A DNA stretch of 34,325 nt from an uncultured Bacteroidia bacterium (GTDB taxonomy: Bacteria; Bacteroidota; Bacteroidia; Bacteroidales; UBA932), in the NCBI GenBank assembly GCA_902789435.1, contig CADAOA010000012.1, forward strand, positions 1 through 34,325, written 5' to 3'. The notes under the pieces are model-generated. The model saw only the letters and a list, made by a program, of their open reading frames with translations. It ran no database searches and had not been told where the DNA came from. Position numbers and translations under genes: made by a program. This document shows, one piece after another, positions 1-6,834 of the stretch (within the stretch, counting starts at the first letter, position 1; each line of letters begins with the position of its first letter).

Positions 1-119
1 ACTCTTTCTCTGACATTTCTACAAAGTTCGGAATTTTTATCAAATAACGAAGCAAAAAAGCCCCCTCTCTTCCCATCCACCCCAAAACTCCTGAAAAATG
101 GGGGGAAAATATGCAATTC

Positions 120-137
120 TGTCGCCTATGTGTCGCC
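120..137. repeat. Short direct repeat TGTCGCC x2
   Basis: Two copies of TGTCGCC separated by TATG, giving an 11-bp period, about one helical turn. Tandem sites with this phasing can be protein-binding or recombination core sites, but nothing nearby supports a particular role. It may be chance. Confidence 0.3.
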
Positions 138-200
138 AAAATTTAACCATCATTTGCTGTCTTCCTAGGAAAAGTTTTGGAGATTTATTTGCATAAGTGC

Positions 201-230
201 TTGGAATAATCGCTGTTTTTTTTTATTTTG
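201..230 (+). promoter_or_regulatory. Weak candidate promoter for the 298 gene
   Basis: TTGG at 201-204, an 18-nt spacer, then TTATTTTG at 223-230. This is a partial match to the Bacteroidota TTTG / TAnnTTTG pattern: the first A of the -7 box is missing. It would start transcripts near 237 and leave a leader of about 60 nt. Confidence 0.3.
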
Positions 231-297
231 CAACCGGAGGTAGTGTCCTCTGCAACAGAATATAATAAGTGTGTTACAAACATAGAATAGATTAGTT

Positions 298-1548
298 ATG
301 AAACGATTTATCTGCTGTTCAATTATAATCTTGATATCAACCCTTCTGTGTCTGGGGCAGAGTAACAAGCAGAAACAAATAGAAAAGTTTATTACTAATG
401 CCTTGAGCACCCCAGCTCCAAAAAACTATAAGCCTTGCTACCGTCCGGTTGTCAATTCAGAGGGAGATTATGATTTGAGAGGCAAGAAATTCTACATTGC
501 TGAGATACAATATGATTCTGTGGGAACAGTTATTTCTGAATCTAGGCTTAAGACTTTCGGAAATTATGTTCGTCAAAGCCTTTCTCTTAAAGGAGCCGTA
601 GAGGTTCAAGACAAACAGGAAGCGGATTTTTCTATCAATGCGTCTATTCGTTTTTGGAACGATGAGTCAGAGTCTGGGTATTCAGTTCCAACCCGAAGAG
701 TTGGAGGAAAGGGAGCGCGGGCTGATGCTTGGAAATCTTTTAGAGACACGATTTCTATAGACTGGACCGAAAGAGATAAAAGATATCAGGAGAAGGTAGT
801 ATCAAAGAAGACATATCACCATAATTATTTTCACAAGATGATAGAGATAGTCGCTTTAGATAAGGATGAAAAGCCACTTTTTAAATCAACCGTTCGGAGC
901 GACAACAGAGACTTTGGTTTCCAGGCGCTCAATCCAAATGAGGTAATGCTTTTCCTGGTGGCTGATTCTTATGGAAATACTGCAAGATACGGATTCAACC
1001 TTGATGCTTACAACAGTTATCTCGCCTTGTTCAAGAAAGGGGAGTTGGTCGGTGATTGTAATGTTACATATGCCCCAGAGGCCATATCACCTTCCAAGGA
1101 TGTAAGTGTTTTCTTGGTTGACCGTCAAGAGGATAAAACAATTGTGGTTGTGAAGGATGAAGGAATACTGAAACTTGATCAGAACAAGAATAAAACTGCA
1201 ATGCTGAAGGTTGGTGATATTCTTCTACCTTGTTCAAATATGTCATACAGTGCTACTAAGATAGCACAGGGAGTGCGTCTTCTTACTCTTGAGTTTCCTT
1301 CCCTCGGCGATGCAAATGAATTTGACTTGCTTTTCTGCAAGAAGAACAAGGAAATACTTGCCCTAAACATTAATCTGGATAGAAAAGAATTCAAGCAGAT
1401 TAAGGTTAAGAACAGTGACAGCCATTACAATTACTATAGCGATAATGTAAGGCAGGAACAACGATGGTTGAGACTTAAGGAAAAGGGAAGGGGCTGGAAT
1501 CCTGATATGAACAGAAATAATATTCCAGTCAGCCCAACATTATCCTGA
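298..1548 (+). CDS. Exported protein of unknown function
   Basis: 416 residues starting MKRFICCS, with a hydrophobic signal peptide to about residue 20 (cleavage near CLGQS). The only Cys near the cleavage site lacks a good lipobox, so I read it as secreted or periplasmic rather than a lipoprotein. Around residues 60-115 there is a mixed segment (FYIAEIQYDS, then ADFSINASIRFW). That pattern recalls small domains of cell-envelope lipoproteins that sense or bind nucleators, but I do not recognise the family. The rest is a mixed alpha/beta sequence rich in Lys, Asp and Asn with no catalytic motif. Base composition is visibly AT-richer than the operon at 5-18 kb, which suggests recent acquisition or a less constrained gene. 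The stop codon overlaps the convergent neighbour by 9 bp. Confidence 0.75.
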   Translation: MKRFICCSIIILISTLLCLGQSNKQKQIEKFITNALSTPAPKNYKPCYRPVVNSEGDYDLRGKKFYIAEIQYDSVGTVISESRLKTFGNYVRQSLSLKGAVEVQDKQEADFSINASIRFWNDESESGYSVPTRRVGGKGARADAWKSFRDTISIDWTERDKRYQEKVVSKKTYHHNYFHKMIEIVALDKDEKPLFKSTVRSDNRDFGFQALNPNEVMLFLVADSYGNTARYGFNLDAYNSYLALFKKGELVGDCNVTYAPEAISPSKDVSVFLVDRQEDKTIVVVKDEGILKLDQNKNKTAMLKVGDILLPCSNMSYSATKIAQGVRLLTLEFPSLGDANEFDLLFCKKNKEILALNINLDRKEFKQIKVKNSDSHYNYYSDNVRQEQRWLRLKEKGRGWNPDMNRNNIPVSPTLS

Positions 1549-2700
1549 GGTGGTAATAGTGTCGTTGTTGAAAGAAAGCGTGTCTAGGCGAGGCAGTTCA
1601 ATGCTGCGCCAGTCATTTGTCACTTTCAGCGGATGGCCTTGTACAGAGCCCCAGTCACAAAAAGCGGTGCAGCCATAGATGACCATACTCCCGTCATCCA
1701 TTTTAATCATGCTGTCAGGGGAGAACTGAATGGAGAGATTAGGGCATTCCAGTGTGATAACGTTATCGGGAGCAAACAATTTGCGAAGCGTCTGATTCCT
1801 CTCTTCCAGTTTGCGCTGAAAAGCTTCTTCTGCTGCATCAATGGTTTCAAAGTCATACTTGGCTTTTGTTGTTTCTACGGCTTCTTCCAAGTTTTCCGGA
1901 AGAGTTATTCCGTAAATCGCCATCGCTGAGGAGCCAAGATCACTGCCAGAGTTCATTTCTTTGTGCCAAGAATGGCCGGACTGGTCCAGAATCAATCCGT
2001 AAAGAGGGCCGGAAAGGTATGCGAAAGAGCGTGTCAGGTTGTCTGATTCATAGAGGTAGTCAAGGTCAGAAAGAGCCTGTAGGTATTCCTTGTTGTCAGG
2101 AATAGCAATGCGCCTTCCGGTGTACTCGGCAAGTCCTTCCTGAATCTCAAGAGAGTTCTCTTCAGCGGCAAAGTCAGGATACAAGTGTCTTCTTTGGGCG
2201 CGGAAACTCAAGGCATCTTTAAGAGCGGTTTTCTTTTGCTCGCCATCACAAGAGGCTGTAGCCTTCAGCGCGTTCCACTCCAGTTTCAGAAGCGTACGGG
2301 CATCTCTATTGGAAAGATGGGAATTGTTGGGATCTTTATCCTGCCAAAGTCCAAGCTCCGGCTGGCGATAATGAAACATTTCGTGGACGAGGATTATGGA
2401 CTGATGCATCTGGTCTCCGGACAGAGGCCACAAAATCATTGTCCAGCGCTTGCCGTCCAGTTCAGTTGTAGAATTGGCAACAGGCTTATCCGCCGGGAAT
2501 GTTTTTGGCGCGTCAGGGACATTGCTGACAATATTCCTCAGCGAATCCACACCAAGAACCGGAGCATATAGGTTAATACCCCACAGTTTGCCATTGTCTT
2601 TATTGCAAAGTTTCTCGACGTGCTCGAATATAGACACATCAGAAGTGCCGCAACTTGCAAGCAGCGCTAAGACTGCTATCAAAAGAACTCCCTTTTTCAT
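1540..2700 (-). CDS. HExxH metallopeptidase-like lipoprotein
   Basis: 386 residues from the ATG at 2698-2700. This start gives a proper SPII signal (MKKGVLLIA, lipobox LASC, Cys17) and lies 4 nt after the preceding stop. An upstream in-frame ATG at 2751 would put 17 charged residues before the signal, so I rejected it. H106-E107-M-F-H110 is a zinc-binding HExxH motif. A downstream EGLAEYTG (about 188-195) supplies candidate third-ligand glutamates as in gluzincins, and LEWNAL (about 140-145) is a further conserved-looking element. I expect a zinc peptidase tethered to a membrane, facing the periplasm or the cell surface. The substrate is unknown. It probably shares a transcript with the DUF6249 gene just upstream. 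Its 3' end overlaps the convergent exported-protein gene by 9 bp. Confidence 0.85.
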   Translation of the reverse strand: MKKGVLLIAVLALLASCGTSDVSIFEHVEKLCNKDNGKLWGINLYAPVLGVDSLRNIVSNVPDAPKTFPADKPVANSTTELDGKRWTMILWPLSGDQMHQSIILVHEMFHYRQPELGLWQDKDPNNSHLSNRDARTLLKLEWNALKATASCDGEQKKTALKDALSFRAQRRHLYPDFAAEENSLEIQEGLAEYTGRRIAIPDNKEYLQALSDLDYLYESDNLTRSFAYLSGPLYGLILDQSGHSWHKEMNSGSDLGSSAMAIYGITLPENLEEAVETTKAKYDFETIDAAEEAFQRKLEERNQTLRKLFAPDNVITLECPNLSIQFSPDSMIKMDDGSMVIYGCTAFCDWGSVQGHPLKVTNDWRSIELPRLDTLSFNNDTITTSG

Positions 2701-2704
2701 AGAG

Positions 2705-3142
2705 TCAGTCTTCCTTCTCCATCTCCTTTTTAAGGAGTTTCCTGCCGGCAAAGTAAGTGATGAACAGGCTGATACCGATAGCCATCAAGACTCCCCCAGC
2801 CATTGGCAGCCCTTCTCTAAACCACAGGCCTTGAGGAAGGCCCGGGCCAAGCAGGTCCACAAAATAAAGAATCAGAAAAGAGAGACCCATAAAAAAGAAG
2901 ATGCCGGCCCCGGAAAGCTTTCCCAGCAGATCCTGCTTTAGGCTTTGTTTCTCCTGGGGTTTGGATACTTTGGGAGCGGTGAATTTGTCCACGTCAACAG
3001 GAAGTCCGGCTTCGATAGCTTTGAGCATGATTTCTGCCTTCTTGTTGGTTTCATTTTGCCTGGCACGCATAACCAGCCAGACAATCATCACGGAAATGAT
3101 AACACATGCAATAGCGATGATGAGGATTCCAAGGGTAGTCAT
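2705..3142 (-). CDS. DUF6249-type small membrane protein
   Basis: 145 residues with three predicted membrane segments: residues 3-26 (N-terminal anchor), about 80-98 and about 112-130. Between the first two is a charged cytosolic loop containing KAIEAGLPVDVDKF. This layout and the loop motif match the DUF6249 family of Bacteroidota, whose biochemical role is unknown; members often sit beside ECF sigma-factor genes. No sigma factor is present here. Instead the gene lies between the BspA-type surface lipoprotein (35 nt upstream) and the HExxH lipoprotein (4 nt downstream), all on one strand, which suggests cotranscription. The C-terminus is strongly charged (KKEMEKED), typical of a cytosolic tail. 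Confidence 0.8.
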   Translation of the reverse strand: MTTLGILIIAIACVIISVMIVWLVMRARQNETNKKAEIMLKAIEAGLPVDVDKFTAPKVSKPQEKQSLKQDLLGKLSGAGIFFFMGLSFLILYFVDLLGPGLPQGLWFREGLPMAGGVLMAIGISLFITYFAGRKLLKKEMEKED

Positions 3143-3177
3143 AATGTGGTTATCTTTCTAATCTTTCCTGCTTTTCA

Positions 3178-5070
3178 CTATTCCTCTACAACAGTCCAGC
3201 CAGAAGGAATTCCGCTGGCTCCGCTTGTCCAGGTAACACCGGCTTTCTTTGTGAAAGTTCCTGAAGCAGACACAGTATTCAGCCAGTTAGAAGTACTTCC
3301 GCTTGCGAAAGATGTGGCCAGACATTTGATTTCGGAAACCTTGGTTTTTTCAAACATTCTTTCGTAACAGTGAGGAACTAATGTTTCTGCTGGCAGATCA
3401 GGAGCGTTTTTCAAATTCGAGCACTCGTCAAACATTGAAAAATAGCAATAAGGCTCGAGATTTGTTACGTGGCTCAGCAAATCTTTTGGTACGCTTTGCA
3501 AATTTGAACTTCCCCTGAACATCTGCCTATAACAACTTTCTGCCAGAGTTGTAGCAGGAAGAGCTGGAACTTCTGTAAGATCGCACAGTTCGAACATTGA
3601 TTGGCAGCAGCTTTCTGCAAGTACCGTGGCCTTGATAACAGGAGCAGACTTAAAGCCCTTGCACTCCTTGAACATACCGTTGCAGCAGAAAGGAGCCATT
3701 TTGTAAGCTGATATAATAATGTGCTTTCCTGTTGTAATAGACTCATTTCCCCTGAACATATTCTGGTAACAATTAGCTTTAAGATTTTGAGCGGAAAGCA
3801 CAAAATATCTTTCCGGGTGTATATCAAAATTATGAAGACCCCAGAAAGCACCTCCAAACTCACATTCATTCAAGATGGAGGTTCCTATGATATACTCGTC
3901 ATCTTCATCTCCGGTACACTTAAGGCTCATTATGTCTCCAAATATGTAAACATTCTGTGAGAATGAAAATATTGGTTTACCTCCAGCAGTTGGCCATCCA
4001 GTCGAAGTATTATGATTCTGGTTTTCATAGGAAGCCGTCCTTTTGCTTCTGAAAAGAACTACAGTTCCTGCTTCAGGAACAGTTAATACTTGGCCGGGAG
4101 CATAATCAGTCCAACCGGCATTATCCATATTATACTGAGCTTTATCTCCTTCGGAGACATAATTAAACTTAATAGTTGTGTTGGCAACTCTAGTCTGAAC
4201 GGCAAATTCGCTTGATGAGATTCTTGAAACATTATATTTCTTGTTTCCCGCCAACGTTGCATTAGAAAGGTAAAAAGGCCTTTCAGGATAGGTTCCGCCT
4301 CCAACTTGAACAGTAATAATAGCCTTGTTCAGGTTTGTTCCGTCAGGGAATGCGGCTACAAAATTTGTTACAATATCCTCTGCTTCCTTTTTGAGCACCA
4401 TTGAACCTGAACGGGATGAAACAGGATCAGGAGCACTACCGTCATGATTGGTAAAAGTTATAGCAACAGTCTTAGATTCTGTGGAACCATCAAGAATACT
4501 CTCTGACAAATCCACATAGGTTACCTTGAAATTCAAGAATGCTGAATTCTGATGGAGGATAAAACTCTTTTTTTCGTATTCGCTCTCGGCGGTAAAATCA
4601 CTGTACCACTCAACAGCCTCCTGAAGGGAAGATGCAATGGCATTTTCAGACGTAGGGTAAGTAGTTGCATTTACAAAGCCCTGTCTGGTTATGGTATCGT
4701 GTATCTTGTCTGTGACACTGACAAGTGTAGCATTGAGTTTCAGCTTTGGATCCGGTTCTGAGCCTGTCGGATAGGAAAGGTCTCCGGAAAAAGTGGCGGA
4801 ACTGGTACCGGCCCCTCCAACAAGTTTCAGTATTCCATGTACATTATCATTGTCTCCTGTAACATACAATTTATCATCTGTCTGGAAAACATAGGAATTC
4901 CCATCCAAAGAAGCACGTGTTGAAGTACCTTCTTTAACAGTTACAGTATAGGAAATAGTATTTTCCTTTTGCTCAGGCTCTTGTTCCGGGGTATAGCGGT
5001 CTTCTTTTGAGCAGGAAATGGAAATCGTCGCAAAGAACAAAGCGGTGTATAAAATAACTCTTGATTTCAT
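3178..5070 (-). CDS. Fimbrillin-like / BspA-repeat surface lipoprotein
   Basis: 630 residues with an SPII signal (lipobox SISC, Cys20). The N-terminal half looks like the fimbrillin-like fold common in Bacteroidales: TVKEGTSTRASLDG, then FQTDDKLYVTG and a serine/glycine-rich beta region. The C-terminal part, about residues 433-575, holds six BspA-like (DUF285-type) leucine-rich repeats built around C-[YC]-x-x-MF: CYQNMF, CCNGMF, CCQSMF, CYRQMF, CYFSMF and CYERMF. Proline-rich turns such as PALPATTLAES lie between them. The protein closes with GIPSGWTVVEE, an ending I associate with this repeat class. It probably sits on the cell surface and binds host or microbial ligands, but the ligand cannot be read. 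It follows a 39-codon gene in the same transcript. Confidence 0.85.
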   Translation of the reverse strand: MKSRVILYTALFFATISISCSKEDRYTPEQEPEQKENTISYTVTVKEGTSTRASLDGNSYVFQTDDKLYVTGDNDNVHGILKLVGGAGTSSATFSGDLSYPTGSEPDPKLKLNATLVSVTDKIHDTITRQGFVNATTYPTSENAIASSLQEAVEWYSDFTAESEYEKKSFILHQNSAFLNFKVTYVDLSESILDGSTESKTVAITFTNHDGSAPDPVSSRSGSMVLKKEAEDIVTNFVAAFPDGTNLNKAIITVQVGGGTYPERPFYLSNATLAGNKKYNVSRISSSEFAVQTRVANTTIKFNYVSEGDKAQYNMDNAGWTDYAPGQVLTVPEAGTVVLFRSKRTASYENQNHNTSTGWPTAGGKPIFSFSQNVYIFGDIMSLKCTGDEDDEYIIGTSILNECEFGGAFWGLHNFDIHPERYFVLSAQNLKANCYQNMFRGNESITTGKHIIISAYKMAPFCCNGMFKECKGFKSAPVIKATVLAESCCQSMFELCDLTEVPALPATTLAESCYRQMFRGSSNLQSVPKDLLSHVTNLEPYCYFSMFDECSNLKNAPDLPAETLVPHCYERMFEKTKVSEIKCLATSFASGSTSNWLNTVSASGTFTKKAGVTWTSGASGIPSGWTVVEE

Positions 5071-5110
5071 CTTCTTTTCTCTTTAATTAAAAACATAAAC
5101 AACAAAATGA

Positions 5111-5230
5111 CTAGAGGTCTCCTCCCTCCTCCAGCCCCGGTTGTTCAAATGTGCCGGATTGGCAGACAAAAGCTTCAAATTGAAAACTCAATACCTTAAT
5201 CTTAGGTGAATCATAAAGTTGCTTTTTCAT
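5111..5230 (-). CDS. 39-residue small protein upstream of the surface lipoprotein
   Basis: A complete reading frame from the ATG at 5228-5230 to the TAG at 5111-5113. It begins MKKQLYDSPKIKVLSF, continues with FEAFVCQSG and ends in an acidic, glycine-rich tail (EQPGLEEGGDL). Short peptides with this plan (MKK, a Y-x-x-P-x-I-x-V core, a Cys-Gln/Ser-Gly turn and an acidic tail) are a type I recall just upstream of fimbrillin- and BspA-like lipoprotein genes in Bacteroidales. It lies 40 nt before the lipoprotein start, inside that gene's leader and downstream of its promoter. It has no signal peptide. It could be a translated regulatory leader peptide or a stable microprotein; the function is unknown. 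Confidence 0.7.
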   Translation of the reverse strand: MKKQLYDSPKIKVLSFQFEAFVCQSGTFEQPGLEEGGDL

Positions 5231-5285
5231 ATATCCCCGTTGATATTAAAATAGATTGAATTTTACTTCCAAATATTAACTCACT

Positions 5286-5325
5286 GATTTTTAGGCAGAA
5301 TAGGCTCACTTTGAACCTAAAAATC
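5286..5325 (-). promoter_or_regulatory. Leader hairpin / operator dyad
   Basis: A perfect 10-bp inverted repeat: GATTTTTAGG at 5286-5295 and CCTAAAAATC at 5316-5325, 20 nt apart. The upstream arm coincides with the transcription start expected from the promoter at 5329-5360, so the RNA would begin with this stem. It may be a DNA operator, a 5'-stabilising hairpin or an RNA switch. It is too short to be an invertible promoter segment. Confidence 0.5.
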
Positions 5326-5328
5326 GTG

Positions 5329-5360
5329 CAAATTTAATACTTTCTTTTAAAAATATCAAT
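5329..5360 (-). promoter_or_regulatory. Promoter of the small protein / surface lipoprotein operon
   Basis: On the minus strand, ATTG (5357-5360), a 20-nt spacer and TAAATTTG (5329-5336). The -7 box matches TAnnTTTG completely and the -33 box matches TTTG in three of four positions. Transcription would start near 5322, about 90 nt before the 39-codon gene. Confidence 0.65.
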
Positions 5361-5381
5361 CTCAGCATCTAGATGCAAAAT

Positions 5382-5413
5382 ACCGTCCAACTTTTCAGGA
5401 GAAGTCGGACGGT
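5382..5413 (-). terminator. Hairpin terminator of the nine-gene operon
   Basis: Arms ACCGTCCAACTTTTC (5382-5396) and GAGAAGTCGGACGGT (5399-5413) pair almost completely, allowing G-U pairs, around a very short loop. On the minus strand the stem is followed by ATTTTG, a modest U-tract. It lies about 50 nt past the stop of the M20 peptidase gene and just before the next promoter. Confidence 0.7.
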
Positions 5414-5461
5414 GTTATTCAATAATCTTTTGTCGGCGGTATTCTGCCGCAAGTGATAATT

Positions 5462-6808
5462 CTAGTAGTATTTGTAGAAGAGGGCGATGGATTCCATTCC
5501 GCCGAAGAACTGCTTGAGAAGGTAGCTCTCGTTAGGGGAATGGATGGTGTCTCTTTCAAGGCCGAATCCCATCAGCAGAGGGTCTGTGCCCAGGATCTTC
5601 TGCATATCAGCCAGGACAGCGATGCTTCCGCCGCCACGGCTTGGAACAGGCTCTATGCCCAGAACTTCCTTCATGGCCTTTGAAGCGGCCTGGAAGGCAG
5701 GGGAGGTGATTGGGATCAGGAAGCCGTTTCCGCCTTCTTTCTCCTCTACCTTAACTTTGACGTATTTAGGGGCGATAGCCAGGAAATGCTGTTTGAAGAG
5801 CTTGGTTATCTTGGCACTGTCCTGGTTAGGAACGAGCCTCATCGATATCTTGGCGTGGGCTGTGGATGGAAGGACGGTCTTGGCGCCTTCTCCTGTATAG
5901 CCGCCCCAGATTCCGCAAACGTCCAGGCAAGGACGGATACCGGTTCTCTCGAGGGTGGTGTAGCCCTTTTCTCCCTTGACTTCCTTTATGCCGAGGAATT
6001 TCTTGTACTCGTTGAGGTTGAAAGGAGCCCTGGCAAGTTGGGCGCGGTCTGCCTTGCTGAGGTTGACCACATCGTCATAGAAGCCTTTTACCTTGACCTT
6101 GCCGTTTTTGTCGATCAGCGATGAAATCATATCGCAGAGGACATTGATAGGGTTGGCGACAGCTCCGCCGTAGTGGCCGGAGTGGAGGTCCTTGTTAGGG
6201 CCGGTGACGGTAACTTCCAGATAGGCCAGGCCTCTCATTCCGCAGTTGATGGAAGGGACTTTCTCGCTGATCATGGTGGTGTCGGAGACAAGGATCACGT
6301 CACTGGCGAGCATTTTCTTGTTCTTCTTCACCCAGGCAGGAAGGGACGGGCTTCCGATTTCCTCCTCGCCCTCGAAGATGAATTTTACGTTATGCTTGAG
6401 CTGCTTGGTCTTTACAAGATATTCAAAAGCCTTGATGTGCATGAACAGCTGGCCCTTGTCGTCGTTGGCGCCTCTTCCCCAGATAGCCCCGTCGTGAATC
6501 TCGGGCTCGAAAGGATTGGAGTTCCACTTCTCCAGAGGTTCGGCAGGCTGGACATCATAGTGACCGTAAACCATAACGGTCTTGGCCTTAGGGTCTATCA
6601 TTTTCTGGCCGAAGACTACAGGGTTGCCGGCTGTCGGATAAACGTCGGCCTTGTCTGCACCGGCCTTTTTAAGCAATTCAACGAGTCTTTTGGCGCATTT
6701 AAGCATATCTGCCTTGTGCTCTTTCTTGGCGCTTATTGAAGGGATTCTCAGGAGAGAGAACAGTTCTTCGAAGAAACGGTCTTTGTTCTGTTCGATGTAT
6801 TGTTTCAT
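5462..6808 (-). CDS. M20 family (CNDP-like) dipeptidase
   Basis: 448 residues from the ATG at 6806-6808 (MKQYIEQNKD). A start 13 codons upstream would overlap the preceding gene, and MKQYIEQ is the usual beginning of this family. M20 metal-site motifs are present in order: VMVYGHYDVQPA (His and Asp ligands), GRGANDDKGQ (bridging Asp), EGEEEIGSP (catalytic base Glu plus ligand Glu), HSGHYGG (dimerisation-domain His) and a C-terminal DTIHSPNE (ligand His). These predict a cytosolic two-metal dipeptidase of the carnosinase-like type. No signal peptide is seen. It is the last gene of the minus-strand run, 26 nt after DUF5686. A role in releasing an amino acid from an N-acyl or peptide product is possible, but it may simply be a housekeeping rider. 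Confidence 0.92.
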   Translation of the reverse strand: MKQYIEQNKDRFFEELFSLLRIPSISAKKEHKADMLKCAKRLVELLKKAGADKADVYPTAGNPVVFGQKMIDPKAKTVMVYGHYDVQPAEPLEKWNSNPFEPEIHDGAIWGRGANDDKGQLFMHIKAFEYLVKTKQLKHNVKFIFEGEEEIGSPSLPAWVKKNKKMLASDVILVSDTTMISEKVPSINCGMRGLAYLEVTVTGPNKDLHSGHYGGAVANPINVLCDMISSLIDKNGKVKVKGFYDDVVNLSKADRAQLARAPFNLNEYKKFLGIKEVKGEKGYTTLERTGIRPCLDVCGIWGGYTGEGAKTVLPSTAHAKISMRLVPNQDSAKITKLFKQHFLAIAPKYVKVKVEEKEGGNGFLIPITSPAFQAASKAMKEVLGIEPVPSRGGGSIAVLADMQKILGTDPLLMGFGLERDTIHSPNESYLLKQFFGGMESIALFYKYY

Positions 6809-6834
6809 ATTTGAAGTTTTTATGTTTAGTCTTG

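Larger units (their letters stand above)
1..297. other. Intergenic / window edge, no confident gene
   Basis: AT-rich stretch upstream of the first gene. Frame 1 of the plus strand is open from the window edge to a stop at 166-168 (55 codons). It has no visible start and no protein family I recognise, so it could be the tail of a cut gene or chance. A G/C-run patch (about 60-105) and a short direct repeat (120-137) are the only other structures I see. Confidence 0.4.

Noticed and set aside
1-168. 55-codon open frame from the window edge, plus strand
   Set aside because: No start and no recognisable motif are seen, and a frame of this length is expected by chance in some frame. It cannot be told from the tail of a cut gene.
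165-410. 81-codon minus-strand frame across the start of the first gene
   Set aside because: It overlaps the signal peptide of the plus-strand gene; its apparent hydrophobicity is the complement of that region.
5286-5325. Invertible (phase-variable) promoter
   Set aside because: The inverted arms are 10 bp with a 20-nt loop and do not flank the promoter; known invertible promoters have longer arms and segments, and no recombinase is nearby.
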